A stretch of DNA of 36,688 nt from Candidatus Dormiibacterota bacterium (GTDB lineage Bacteria; Chloroflexota; Dormibacteria; Dormibacterales; Dormibacteraceae). The notes below the pieces were generated by a model, which worked only from the letters and a program-made list of their open reading frames with translations, made no database searches and was not told the origin of the DNA. How positions within the stretch are numbered: position 1 is the first letter of the stretch; every line of letters starts with the position of its first letter. Below are positions 1 to 7,498 of this stretch, in pieces. Location: contig CATPBK010000013.1 in the NCBI GenBank assembly GCA_955652705.1, positions 1 to 36,688 of the forward strand, in the 5' to 3' direction. Both the position numbers and the translations under genes were made by a program.

Positions 1-1268
1 GCGTCGATCAGCCCCTCCTCGGGGTTGGAGGCGAGGAAGTACTCGGGGTGCCGCACGATGAACTGGTCGAGCGGCGAGGAGGAGGCGACGAAGACCGCCA
101 CCGAGCCCGAGCGGCGGCCCGCCCGGCCCAGCTGCTGCCAGGTCGAGGCGATGGTCCCCGGGTAGCCGACCAGGACCGCCGCCTGCAGGGTGCCGATGTC
201 GACGCCGAGCTCGAGGGCGTTGGTGGAGACAACGCAGGTGACCTCGCCTGACCGCAGGCCGGCTTCGATCTCGCGCCGGCGCAGCGGCAGGTAGCCGCCC
301 CGGTAGCCGCGCACGCGCCGCCTGGCGTCGAGCGACGGGGCAAGCGACTGCTGCAGGTAGCTGAGCATCACCTCGACCGAGACCCGGCTCCGGCAGAAGG
401 CGATCGTCTGGACGCCCCGCCGGATCCAGGGCGAAGCGATCCGGCAGGCTTCGAGCAAGCTCGAGCGCCGTACCCCGAGCGCTCGGTTCAGGAGCGGCGG
501 GTTGTAGAAGACGAGCCGGCGCTCGCCGCGAGGCGCCCCGCTCCTATCGACCAGCTCGACCTCTTCCTCCTCGAGCAGGCGCTCGGCCAGCTGGCGCGGG
601 TTGGCGATCGTGGCCGAAGCGCAGAGGAAGCGCGGTGAGGACCCGTAGAACTCGCAGATCCGTTTCAGCCGGCGGAGTACGTTGGCGACCTGGCTGCCGA
701 AGAGGCCGCGGTAGGTGTGGAGCTCGTCGACCACGACGTAGTCGAGCGCGGAGAACAGCTTTCGCCAGCGGGTGTGGTGGGGAAGGATCCCCGTGTGCAG
801 CATGTCTGGGTTGGTGAGGACGATGTGCCCGGCCTCGCGGATCGCGGTCCGCTGGCCGGCGGGCGTGTCGCCGTCGTAGGTGTGCACCTTGAGCCGGACC
901 GGCAGCCGGGCCGCCATCTCGCCCAGCTCGACCATCTGGTCCTGTGCCAGCGCCTTCGTCGGAAAGAGGTAGAGCGCGCGGCTTTCGGGCCGGGCCAGGA
1001 TCCGCTCCAGGACCGGCAGGTTGTAGCAGAGCGTCTTACCGCTGGCGGTGGGCGTCACGACGACCAGGTGGCGCCCGGCCAGCGCGGCGGCTCGAGCCTG
1101 CGCCTGGTGAGAGAAGAGCCGGTCGATGCCACGGGCGCGGAGCGCCTCGGCCAGCGGCTCGGGCAGGTCCTTGGGCAGCTCGACGTACTCGCCCGGCGCA
1201 GCCGGGATCAGGTGGTCGAGGGTGATCTCACCGGGGAAGGCGGCTGCATCGAAGGGCGGGACTGCCAT
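1..1268 (-). CDS. DEAD/DEAH-box DNA repair helicase, MrfA/YprA (DUF1998) type, C-terminus outside window
   Basis: I translated this by hand from ATG at 1268; the frame stays open to the window edge, giving 422 residues of a larger protein. Visible motifs are the Walker A TPTASGKT (about residues 72-79), the Q-motif-like FSHQAQA before it, motif II as DELHTYRG (181-188), motif III SAT (218-220), and in the second RecA domain STNALELGVDIG followed by QLGRAGRRSG. The DE(V/L)HTYRG box and the ELGVDIG motif are characteristic of the Hrq1/MrfA family, which in Bacillus subtilis acts in mitomycin crosslink repair. The cysteine-rich DUF1998 C-terminus would lie beyond position 1, so family assignment rests on the helicase core. 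ATG 1268 sits 6 nt after a -10 hexamer, without a Shine-Dalgarno sequence. Function in DNA damage repair is inference supported by the SOS box in its promoter. Confidence 0.9.
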   Translation of the reverse strand, partial: MAVPPFDAAAFPGEITLDHLIPAAPGEYVELPKDLPEPLAEALRARGIDRLFSHQAQARAAALAGRHLVVVTPTASGKTLCYNLPVLERILARPESRALYLFPTKALAQDQMVELGEMAARLPVRLKVHTYDGDTPAGQRTAIREAGHIVLTNPDMLHTGILPHHTRWRKLFSALDYVVVDELHTYRGLFGSQVANVLRRLKRICEFYGSSPRFLCASATIANPRQLAERLLEEEEVELVDRSGAPRGERRLVFYNPPLLNRALGVRRSSLLEACRIASPWIRRGVQTIAFCRSRVSVEVMLSYLQQSLAPSLDARRRVRGYRGGYLPLRRREIEAGLRSGEVTCVVSTNALELGVDIGTLQAAVLVGYPGTIASTWQQLGRAGRRSGSVAVFVASSSPLDQFIVRHPEYFLASNPEEGLID

Positions 1269-1274
1269 CTTGGG

Positions 1275-1304
1275 AGACTAAGGCGAACATGCGTTCGCCG
1301 TCAA
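1275..1304 (-). promoter_or_regulatory. Sigma-70-type promoter of the helicase gene
   Basis: Reading the minus strand, TTGACG (1304-1299) is followed by an 18-nt spacer and TAGTCT (1280-1275), then 6 nt and the ATG. This is close to TTGACA/TATAAT. A start site about 7 nt past the -10 would fall on the A of the ATG, so the mRNA is probably leaderless. It is the only promoter in the window where both boxes are clear. Confidence 0.7.
1282..1299. promoter_or_regulatory. LexA-like SOS box in the -35/-10 spacer
   Basis: The palindrome GGCGAAC-ATGC-GTTCGCC has seven-base arms. Its core CGAACATGCGTTCG fits the Gram-positive/actinobacterial LexA operator pattern CGAAC-N4-GTTCG. It fills the spacer of the helicase promoter, an ideal place for a repressor, and lies about 40 bp before the divergent response-regulator start. 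LexA binding is inferred; no lexA gene is in the window. Confidence 0.6.
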
Positions 1305-1337
1305 GAGGTGCGATCAGCCTTCAAACTCCTGCGTGCA

Positions 1338-2015
1338 ATGCGCGTGCTGCTCGTCGAGGACGACCGCCGCCTGGCCTGGAGCCTGCGCCGGGGCCTGGAA
1401 GGCGCCGGCATCGCGGTGGACATCGTCCAGGACGGTGACGAGGGCGTGGCGGCCGGCTTGACCGGCTCCTATGACGCTGTGGTCCTCGACGTCACGCTGC
1501 CCAAGCGCGACGGCCTGGCGGTCAGCCGATCCCTGCGCAAGCAGCGTGTGCAGACGCCGATCTTGATGCTAACCGCACGCGATTCTATCGACGACCGCGT
1601 TCTTGGACTCGAAGCCGGAGCCGACGACTACCTGGTGAAGCCGTTCGCGCTGCGTGAGGTGGTCGCCCGGATTCGTGCCTTGACCCGTCGTCACCTGCCG
1701 GACCGGACGGCGGTCCTCGCGGCCGGCCCGGTCGTGCTCGACACCGGAGCTCACGAGCTGCGCGTAAACGAGCAGACGGTTGCGCTGACAGCCAAGGAGT
1801 TCGCGATCATCGAGTACTTCCTCCTCAACCAGGGCCGGCTGCTGACGCGGGATCAGATCCTGGAGCACGTCTGGAACTACGACCTCGAGGGCGGGGACAA
1901 CCTGGTCGAGGTCTACATCGGCCGGCTGCGGCGCAAATTGATCAAGGCCGGCGCCGGCGACCCCTTCGTCACCGTTCGGGGAGCGGGGTACCGGTTCTCC
2001 TCGCCGGCTAAATGA
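1338..2015 (+). CDS. OmpR/PhoB-family response regulator
   Basis: This 225-residue protein has an N-terminal receiver domain (about 1-115) and a C-terminal winged-helix DNA-binding domain (about 130-222). The receiver has the acidic pair D8/D9, phospho-acceptor D51 in VVLDVTLP, T79 in MLTARD and K101 in LVKPF. The C-terminal half shows the LTAKEF and VEVYIGRLRRKL signatures of the OmpR class. I chose ATG 1338 because the frame extends far upstream but the receiver begins with MRVLLVEDD. No Shine-Dalgarno sequence or clear -10 is visible. Its stop overlaps the kinase start by 4 nt (ATGA), so the two are translationally coupled and almost certainly cognate. It probably controls genes close by, such as the PepSY or pilin genes, but nothing in the sequence proves the target. 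Confidence 0.93.
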   Translation: MRVLLVEDDRRLAWSLRRGLEGAGIAVDIVQDGDEGVAAGLTGSYDAVVLDVTLPKRDGLAVSRSLRKQRVQTPILMLTARDSIDDRVLGLEAGADDYLVKPFALREVVARIRALTRRHLPDRTAVLAAGPVVLDTGAHELRVNEQTVALTAKEFAIIEYFLLNQGRLLTRDQILEHVWNYDLEGGDNLVEVYIGRLRRKLIKAGAGDPFVTVRGAGYRFSSPAK

Positions 2016-3409
2016 GGACTCTTTTCAGCAGCACGAGAGGGCGTCTCGCGGCCGCCTCCGTCCTGATTCTGGCCGTCGCCCTGCTCGTCGCCGACGCCTT
2101 CCTGCTCGGCTCACTCTTCCTGGCCGCCCGGGGCCAGGCCGACTCCGTGCTGGTGAGCCAGGCCAACGTCCTGGCGTCGGGTCTTCAAGACGTGAACGGC
2201 ACGCCGGCCTTTGGCGGCGGGCAGGGGGACCTGCCGGGGGAGACGCAGGCCGGCATCGCCGTGGACGCGGCAATTGTCGGCCCCACCGGCGTCCTCGCCT
2301 CGACGCCTTCCCAGCCCCTGTCCATTGATGAGCTGCGCCGGCTGGCGGTGCAGGCGGCTTCCGCACCGGTCTGGGCCGACCTGGTCGACAGCCGCGGAGC
2401 GCCCCGGCGGGTGTATGCCCGTCCCCTCAACCAGGAGGGCGAAAACGCGGTTCTGGTGGTCAGCCGCTCGGTGGCCGAGCCGTTCGGGACGCTGGCCCAG
2501 ACGGCGGCGTTCCTGGCGGTGTTCACCTTGGCGGTGCTCGCCGCCGCAGGCGCCGTCTCCTACTGGCTGGCAGGTCGCGCCTTACGGCCGGTGCGGACGA
2601 TCGCCGACCTCGCCCAGTCGATCAGTGACCGCGATCTGAATCGGAGGGTCGAGGTGGACGTTCCGGCCGACGAGCTCGGCCATCTCGTCCGGACTTTCAA
2701 CTCCATGCTGGCGCGGCTGGAGGCGGGCTTCGAGAGCTTGCGCCGCTTCACCGCCGACGCCTCGCACGAGCTGCGGACTCCGCTCGCCTTGATGCGCAAC
2801 GAGCTCGATGTGAGCCTGCAGAGCAATCGACGGGGCGCCGAATATCGCGCCACGCTCCAGACGCTGCGGGGGGAGGTAGACCACCTCGGCCGGCTGGTCG
2901 ACCAGCTGCTGCTGCTGGCGCGTGCGGACGCGGGGGCGCTGAAGCCCGCCCTGGAGACGATGGACGTCGCCGACTTTCTGAACGAGACCGCCGCCCGCTG
3001 GAGCACGGCGGCCGAACCGAAGGGCGTCAGGATCGAGGTCTCGGCTCCCGACGCGGGTACTGTCGCCGGCGACCCGTCACTCCTGCGGCGGGTGGTCGAC
3101 AACCTCCTTGATAACGCCCTCCGCCATGCCCCCCCGAACTCAGTGGTGTCGATCGAGGGCCGCCATGGCGCCCAGGGCTGGGAGCTGGATGTGTCAGACG
3201 AGGGACCGGGGGTGGCGCCGGCTCAGAGGGATCGCCTCTTCAGCCGCTTCTCGCGCGCCGAGGGCCCGACCGGCGATGGTGTCGGTGCGGGCCTCGGTCT
3301 GGCGCTCTCTGCCGCCATCGCCACGGCTCACGGGGGTGAGCTCTCCCTGGTCCCCCCAGACGGCGCCAAGGGCGCCCGTTTTCGTCTCCTGCTGGCTGAG
3401 CGCCCTTAG
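2012..3409 (+). CDS. Membrane sensor histidine kinase, HAMP type
   Basis: This is a 465-residue two-pass kinase. The first membrane segment is about residues 12-38, the extracytoplasmic sensor about 39-162, the second membrane segment 163-187, and the HAMP domain about 188-240. The DHp domain has the phospho-acceptor H252 in DASHELRTPLAL. The ATPase domain shows the N box DNLLDNALRHAP, G1 DEGPGVAP and G2 GAGLGLAL. All catalytic motifs are intact. The sensor region has no recognisable domain, so the signal is unknown. It forms an operon with the response regulator (4-nt overlap). Its TAG stop overlaps the TAA stop of the convergent PepSY gene, leaving no room for a terminator between them. Confidence 0.94.
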   Translation: MRTLFSSTRGRLAAASVLILAVALLVADAFLLGSLFLAARGQADSVLVSQANVLASGLQDVNGTPAFGGGQGDLPGETQAGIAVDAAIVGPTGVLASTPSQPLSIDELRRLAVQAASAPVWADLVDSRGAPRRVYARPLNQEGENAVLVVSRSVAEPFGTLAQTAAFLAVFTLAVLAAAGAVSYWLAGRALRPVRTIADLAQSISDRDLNRRVEVDVPADELGHLVRTFNSMLARLEAGFESLRRFTADASHELRTPLALMRNELDVSLQSNRRGAEYRATLQTLRGEVDHLGRLVDQLLLLARADAGALKPALETMDVADFLNETAARWSTAAEPKGVRIEVSAPDAGTVAGDPSLLRRVVDNLLDNALRHAPPNSVVSIEGRHGAQGWELDVSDEGPGVAPAQRDRLFSRFSRAEGPTGDGVGAGLGLALSAAIATAHGGELSLVPPDGAKGARFRLLLAERP

Positions 3410-3894
3410 TTGTTGGTCTCGGTGGCGCCGCTCTCGCCGCCGCCGTCCGCGCCGCCCTCTTCGGTGGCCAGGACCTTGCCGTTGCCGGCGTCGACCTTGA
3501 CGTCGAACGTCTTGCCGGCCGAGGTCACCTCGACCCCGTAAACCACGTTGCCGTTCTCATCTTCGAGGACCGGCGTGGTTGCGGTTGCGCCGGCGGGATA
3601 GCCGTTCAGCGCCGCCTTCTTCGCGTCGTCCGCCGAGATCTTGGCCAGGCCGGCGAGGGCCTTCGACTCGTCGCCCTCGGTCTGGCCGTTGGAGTCGGAT
3701 GGAACCGTGACAGAGCCCTTGTAGGAGGGCTGCTGGTCGTTGCTGTCCGCGTTCTGGCTAGCGCCGCTCGGCGGAGCCGTCGCGGCGACGGCGTTGGTCG
3801 CGGCCTGCTTCGACATATAGGCGGCCGCGGAGCCCGCGCCGATGGCCAGCGCCGCCACTCCTACCGCCACGAAGACGATTAGTTTGCCTCGCAT
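3406..3894 (-). CDS. Secreted or membrane-anchored PepSY-domain protein
   Basis: This is a 162-residue protein starting at ATG 3894. Residues about 4-27 form a hydrophobic signal or anchor segment (KLIVFVAVGVAALAIGAG). A low-complexity stretch rich in Ala, Ser, Asn and Gln follows, then a PepSY domain at about residues 85-150. The domain begins KISADDAKKAAL and continues with a YGVEVTSAGKTFDVKVDAGNGKVL hairpin pattern (longer than a fragment). PepSY domains are extracytoplasmic and are thought to inhibit peptidases or bind ligands. Genes of this type often sit beside two-component systems, as here, where it converges on the kinase with stop codons overlapping (3406-3409). A GGAGGTG sequence lies 12 nt before the ATG; a GTG within it is an alternative in-frame start five codons upstream. 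A role in signal sensing for the kinase is inference. Confidence 0.82.
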   Translation of the reverse strand: MRGKLIVFVAVGVAALAIGAGSAAAYMSKQAATNAVAATAPPSGASQNADSNDQQPSYKGSVTVPSDSNGQTEGDESKALAGLAKISADDAKKAALNGYPAGATATTPVLEDENGNVVYGVEVTSAGKTFDVKVDAGNGKVLATEEGGADGGGESGATETNN

Positions 3895-4084
3895 TTCTAC
3901 TCGAAGCACCTCCGGGGTTTTTCTGCGCAGCCAGCTGCGGCTCGCATAGAGAAAGGTGAAGGACGTTTCTGAAATGTGGCTAAAAGGAGCGATTTCTGAA
4001 CGGCTGCTAAACAACCGACCGCACGCGCTCGATTCGACGTTACGATTCCGCAGCTCGGACGCAACGTTCGTCCAGAAGAAACAA

Positions 4085-4489
4085 ATGAAGTCTCGATTGA
4101 AGCCGGCGGCACCGCAGCAAGGGCAGGCGCTAGTGGAGTTTGCTCTGGCCCTCCCTATCCTGCTCATTCTCCTGGCGGTCGGCGCCGACTTCGGCCGCGC
4201 CTACTTCTACGACCTGAGCCTGCGCGATGCCGCGTTTGCAGCTGCGCGTTACGGCGGCATGAACCCGAACGACGACGCCGGCATCAGGAACGCGGCCAAG
4301 CTGGCGACCCCCGATTCCGGACTCGCTGACGCCAGCGTCACCATCACGTCGACTACAAACCCGCGCGGGCGGGGCACGCCGCTCCAGATCTCGGTCTCCT
4401 ACGTCTTCCATCCCTTGACGCCGGTGCTCGGGCAGCTGATCGGCAACACCATCACGCTCCACGAGACCCAGGTGGACATCATCAAATGA
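4085..4489 (+). CDS. TadE-like pseudopilin (first copy)
   Basis: This 134-residue protein has a short basic leader (MKSRLKPAAPQQ), then GQALVEFALALPILLILLAV, the type IVb pseudopilin pattern with a conserved Glu early in the hydrophobic helix. The remaining 95 residues are predicted extracytoplasmic, beginning with the FGRAYFYDLSLRDAA pattern typical of TadE. Such proteins are minor components of tight-adherence (Flp) pili and are matured by a prepilin peptidase. ATG 4085 was chosen because the leader is basic and short; the frame is open another 43 codons upstream but gives no sensible leader. It begins a three-gene operon and overlaps the second tadE gene by 4 nt (ATGA). Confidence 0.88.
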   Translation: MKSRLKPAAPQQGQALVEFALALPILLILLAVGADFGRAYFYDLSLRDAAFAAARYGGMNPNDDAGIRNAAKLATPDSGLADASVTITSTTNPRGRGTPLQISVSYVFHPLTPVLGQLIGNTITLHETQVDIIK

Positions 4490-4860
4490 CGCGCCAGCGC
4501 GGCCAGGCCATGGTCGAGTTCGCCTTGATCGGCATCCTCCTCTTGCTGCTCTTCTTCGTGCTGATCGACGGCGCCCGCGCCGTCTACGCCTACCAGACGG
4601 TGGGGGAGGCAACCCGCGAAGGCCTGCACTCGGGGGAGCTCATCCAGTCGTCTGACGCCCAGATCAGGACCGCCATCAACAGCCACAGCGGCTACCTGGG
4701 CCCCCTCGGCAACAGCGCCACGATCACGCCCGCCACCAACCGGACGATCGGGGCGAACGTGACCATCACGGTCACTTATCAGTACCGCATGATCACGCCT
4801 TTCCTGGGCGGGTTCGGGCCGATCAACATCAGCTCGACCAGCGCGACGGTGGTCGAGTGA
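4486..4860 (+). CDS. TadE-like pseudopilin (second copy)
   Basis: This is a 124-residue protein. The leader is only MTRQR, followed by GQAMVEFALIGILLLLLFFV, again with the conserved Glu five residues after the Gly. The ectodomain begins DGARAVYAYQTVGEATREG, resembling the first copy in layout but diverged in sequence. TadE proteins often occur in pairs (TadE/TadF) in Flp-pilus clusters, and this gene plausibly fills the TadF role. It is coupled by 4-nt overlaps to both neighbours: ATGA with the gene before and GTGA with the TadG-like gene after. Confidence 0.88.
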   Translation: MTRQRGQAMVEFALIGILLLLLFFVLIDGARAVYAYQTVGEATREGLHSGELIQSSDAQIRTAINSHSGYLGPLGNSATITPATNRTIGANVTITVTYQYRMITPFLGGFGPINISSTSATVVE

Positions 4861-6212
4861 CACGCACCCGTCGACGCGAAAAGGGGCAGGCCATGATCTT
4901 GCTCGCGGCCGGCATCCTGAGCCTGGCCGTGATCACGGGACTCGTCATCGACGCCGGTCGTGGCTACTCGGCCCGCCGATCCATGGAGGCCGCGGCTGAG
5001 GCCGCCGCCCACGCCGGCGCCTTCAAGCTCCAGACCAGCTGGAATGGCAGCGGCTTCGGCACCCTTACCGACGCGCAAGTCCAGCAGTACGCCAAGACCT
5101 ACGCCTCCTACAACGGGTGGGGCGACACCAGCAATTTCAACGGCAACTTCAACGGCAACCAGGCGGGCGGGCAGTGGTACCTCACCTACGTGAACGCCGA
5201 CGGCGCGACCACCAACGACACCATGACGACCAATGCCCGGGGAGTCGAGGTCCAGCTCTCGATACCGCAGTCCGCCACCTTCCTGCGCCTCGCCGGCATC
5301 GACAAGTACGACATCTTCGCGCGTGCCACGGCGATGTTCGGGAGCGCGCTCTCGGTGCCGGCCCTGCCGCTGGGCATCAACGACGACGCCTTCACCCCTG
5401 GCACCAATTGCGTGCCGCCGGGCTCCTGCACGCCGGCCGGCTTCCAGCCCGCGAACGGCTCCGGCAACTATGGCAACTACAACTTCGCCAGCATCGTGCC
5501 GCCAGGCTGCGTCGCGGGCAACCTCGCCTGCTACACGAACGCTATGCAAAACGGCACCAGCCCGCCGATCGGGATCGGCACCTCCTACCCCACCAACAGC
5601 TTCGACCAGGCCGCCGTCTCCGCGAGCAACGCGAACGCGCTCCGGACTCGCATCAACGCCCGGCCCGCGGAGACCTGCACCAACTTCACGATGCCCAGCC
5701 CGCGCGTGGTCTTCCTGCCCGTCATCAACGGCAACGTCGGCGGTGCCAGCGTCACGTTCATCCGCTTCCGCGCCATCTTCATCACCACGATCGCGGCGCC
5801 GAACGGGTTCTCCGGGTGCTTCGTCTACGCCTCCGCGTCCTCGGGCACCTTCGACCCGAACGCGGTCGGCACCGGTTTCGGCGGAGTCACCATCATGAAG
5901 CTGGTCCGCTCGCCGGGCACGGTCTCCCCGATGACGATCACAGTCTCGTCGATCACGGCGCCGGCCCACCCCAACCTGCCGGCGACTCTCACGATCATGA
6001 CGACGCCCAACGCCTACTGCACGGTCCTGGTGCAGGATCCGAACCCGTCCGCCGCCGCCGGCCTGGGAGCGACGTACGCGGACAACACGGGCAAGGTCAC
6101 CTGGAACTGGACGGTCGAGCCAGCGGCGCAGCCGGGAAGCTGGCCGGTGACCATCACTTGCACGTACCACGCCCTGGTCGGGCGGAACTCGACGACCCTG
6201 GTCGTCACTTAG
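4857..6212 (+). CDS. TadG-like pilus assembly protein with Ig-like C-terminus
   Basis: This 451-residue protein starts at GTG 4857, overlapping the previous stop. The N-terminus (RREKGQAMILLAAGILSLAV) matches the TadG N-terminal module, with one membrane helix at about residues 12-33, then DAGRGYSARRSMEAAAEAAAHAGA. The ectodomain is rich in Asn, Thr and Gly. It has several Cys pairs, and about residues 350-450 form a beta-rich, Ig-like stretch ending in TITCTYHALVGRNSTTLVVT. Much of the middle looks lineage-specific. The secretion ATPase, platform proteins and prepilin peptidase are not in the window, so the motor must be encoded elsewhere if this set makes a pilus. No strong terminator follows; a 6-bp hairpin at 6225-6240 lacks a T-tract. 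Confidence 0.8.
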   Translation: MTRTRRREKGQAMILLAAGILSLAVITGLVIDAGRGYSARRSMEAAAEAAAHAGAFKLQTSWNGSGFGTLTDAQVQQYAKTYASYNGWGDTSNFNGNFNGNQAGGQWYLTYVNADGATTNDTMTTNARGVEVQLSIPQSATFLRLAGIDKYDIFARATAMFGSALSVPALPLGINDDAFTPGTNCVPPGSCTPAGFQPANGSGNYGNYNFASIVPPGCVAGNLACYTNAMQNGTSPPIGIGTSYPTNSFDQAAVSASNANALRTRINARPAETCTNFTMPSPRVVFLPVINGNVGGASVTFIRFRAIFITTIAAPNGFSGCFVYASASSGTFDPNAVGTGFGGVTIMKLVRSPGTVSPMTITVSSITAPAHPNLPATLTIMTTPNAYCTVLVQDPNPSAAAGLGATYADNTGKVTWNWTVEPAAQPGSWPVTITCTYHALVGRNSTTLVVT

Positions 6213-6267
6213 GCTCTCGCCGCCGCCACCGGCTGGTGGCCGCCGCACTGAAAGGAAGCACCAGCGT

Positions 6268-6876
6268 TTGCAGCCGCGTGCGTTAACTTCCCTGCGCGTG
6301 GAATCCGCCTACCAACCCGGCGACCCCACCGACTTCGACCGCCTCTACCGGGACACCTACGGCCGCCTTCTCGGCACGCTCGTGGTGCTGCTCGGGGATC
6401 GGGCGGCGGCGGAAGACTGTGTCCAGGACGCCTTCGTCCAGGCGTACAAGGCCTGGCCGCGCTGGAACCCGAGCGCGCCGGCCGAGGCCTGGCTGCACCG
6501 CATCGCGGTCAATCGGGCGATCTCCTACAAGCGCTGGTCGAAGCTGCGGGAGGTGGGCGAGATCGTCCGGCGGCTGGGACGGCCGAGCGACGCTGACGAC
6601 CCGGCCGAGCTGACGCGGGCCCTGCTCTTGAAAGCGCTCGGCCGGCTGCCCGCCAAGCAGGCGGCGGCGATTGTCCTGCGTTACTACCACGGCTACACGA
6701 ATCGCGAGATCGGTGTCGCTCTCGGCGTGCCCGAGCGCACGATCGCCTCGCGCCTGGCCACCGCAAAGGCCCGGCTCCGCGTCGAGCTGGGAGATTTCCG
6801 GCGGGAGCAAACGGGTAGCGAGCCGTCCGGCCGCGTTCCTGCTCAGAGAAGAGTCATGGAGAGCCGCGATGTCTGA
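6268..6876 (+). CDS. ECF-family RNA polymerase sigma factor
   Basis: This is a 202-residue protein. Region 2 (about residues 14-85) includes FDRLYRDTYGRLLGTL, AEDCVQDAFVQAYKAW and AWLHRIAVNRAISYKR. Region 4 (about 113-165) includes LGRLPAKQAAAIVLRYYHGYTNREIGVALGVPERTIASRLATAKARLR, seen in sections. The layout resembles SigE-type sigma factors. I chose TTG 6268 because AAAGGAAG lies 9 nt before it; an in-frame GTG at 6298 is the alternative. It overlaps the following membrane-protein gene by 8 nt, the usual arrangement of a sigma factor with its regulator. It starts 55 nt after the pilin operon and could be co-transcribed with it. Confidence 0.9.
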   Translation: MQPRALTSLRVESAYQPGDPTDFDRLYRDTYGRLLGTLVVLLGDRAAAEDCVQDAFVQAYKAWPRWNPSAPAEAWLHRIAVNRAISYKRWSKLREVGEIVRRLGRPSDADDPAELTRALLLKALGRLPAKQAAAIVLRYYHGYTNREIGVALGVPERTIASRLATAKARLRVELGDFRREQTGSEPSGRVPAQRRVMESRDV

Positions 6877-7435
6877 GCCGGAGTTCGAGCGATGGCTCAA
6901 GCGGTCGCTCGAGCAGGACCTCGGTCCGCTCGTGGCCTCAGCCACTCCCCCGCCAAAGGCCTACACGAAGCCGACAAAGCTGGCCGGCCTGTTCAAGCCG
7001 CTGCGAAGCCGGGTCGTGCTCGGATTGGTTGCGGCCAGCTTCGCCACAATCGCGGGCGGCGCGGTCGCGGCCACCGCGATGACCGGGAGCTCCGATCCGG
7101 TGGCCTGGGGCCAGCAGGTCGAGGCTGTTGTCAGCCAGTGCAAGACCGAGCACGCCACCGGCGAGCGCGGGATCGGCCACTGTGTCAGCCCGTCGGCGAG
7201 CCAGAACAGCCAGGCGCCCAGCGAGCAGCAGGCGTCCGCTGCTCGGGAGAGCGCGCCCCAGGCGGCCGGCGGCACCAGCCAGAGCGGCCAGGCTGCCGCG
7301 AGTTCGAAAGACGCCGCCGAGAACCAGACCGCCGAGCCTGAGAAGGGCGGCGGAGACCAACCCGGTCACCCTCCAGACGATCGCGGCGCTGGCGATCCCA
7401 GTCCTGGGAGCGGCCACGGTCACCCGGGCAACTGA
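6869..7435 (+). CDS. Single-pass membrane protein, possible anti-sigma factor
   Basis: This 188-residue protein starts at ATG 6869 inside the end of the sigma gene. Residues 1-47 are a charged cytoplasmic part beginning MSEPEFERWLKRSLEQDLGP. A membrane helix spans about 49-71. The outside part has two Cys residues (VSQCKTEH and GHCVSP) and a long low-complexity tail rich in Ser, Gln, Ala and Gly that ends SGHGHPGN. I do not recognise a named anti-sigma domain (no ZAS zinc motif HxxxCxxC). The role as anti-sigma factor rests on gene overlap and topology alone. The His/Gly-rich end might bind metal. A strong terminator follows. Confidence 0.72.
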   Translation: MSEPEFERWLKRSLEQDLGPLVASATPPPKAYTKPTKLAGLFKPLRSRVVLGLVAASFATIAGGAVAATAMTGSSDPVAWGQQVEAVVSQCKTEHATGERGIGHCVSPSASQNSQAPSEQQASAARESAPQAAGGTSQSGQAAASSKDAAENQTAEPEKGGGDQPGHPPDDRGAGDPSPGSGHGHPGN

Positions 7436-7460
7436 AGTCACGCTCTGCCTTTCCTCCTCG

Positions 7461-7489
7461 GAGGACCGGGTCGGCGCGACCCGGTCCTC
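7461..7489. terminator. Perfect 12-bp hairpin, bidirectional terminator
   Basis: GAGGACCGGGTC (7461-7472) pairs perfectly with GACCCGGTCCTC (7478-7489) around a 5-nt loop. It lies between two convergent genes, 25 nt after the membrane-protein stop and 9 nt from the cysS stop. T-rich sequence follows on the plus strand (TTCGTCGATTT), and a weaker A-rich/T-rich balance exists on the other side. It is the strongest hairpin in the window. Confidence 0.8.
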
Positions 7490-7498
7490 TTCGTCGAT

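Noticed and set aside
3966-4000. Direct repeat TTTCTGAA (3966-3973 and 3993-4000) before the pilin operon
   Set aside because: The 27-nt spacing does not fit the usual 10-11 or 21-22 nt spacing of OmpR-family sites, and eight bases twice is weak evidence.
6225-6240. Hairpin GCCACC-GGCT-GGTGGC after the TadG-like gene
   Set aside because: Only six base pairs and no T-tract; not enough to call a terminator.
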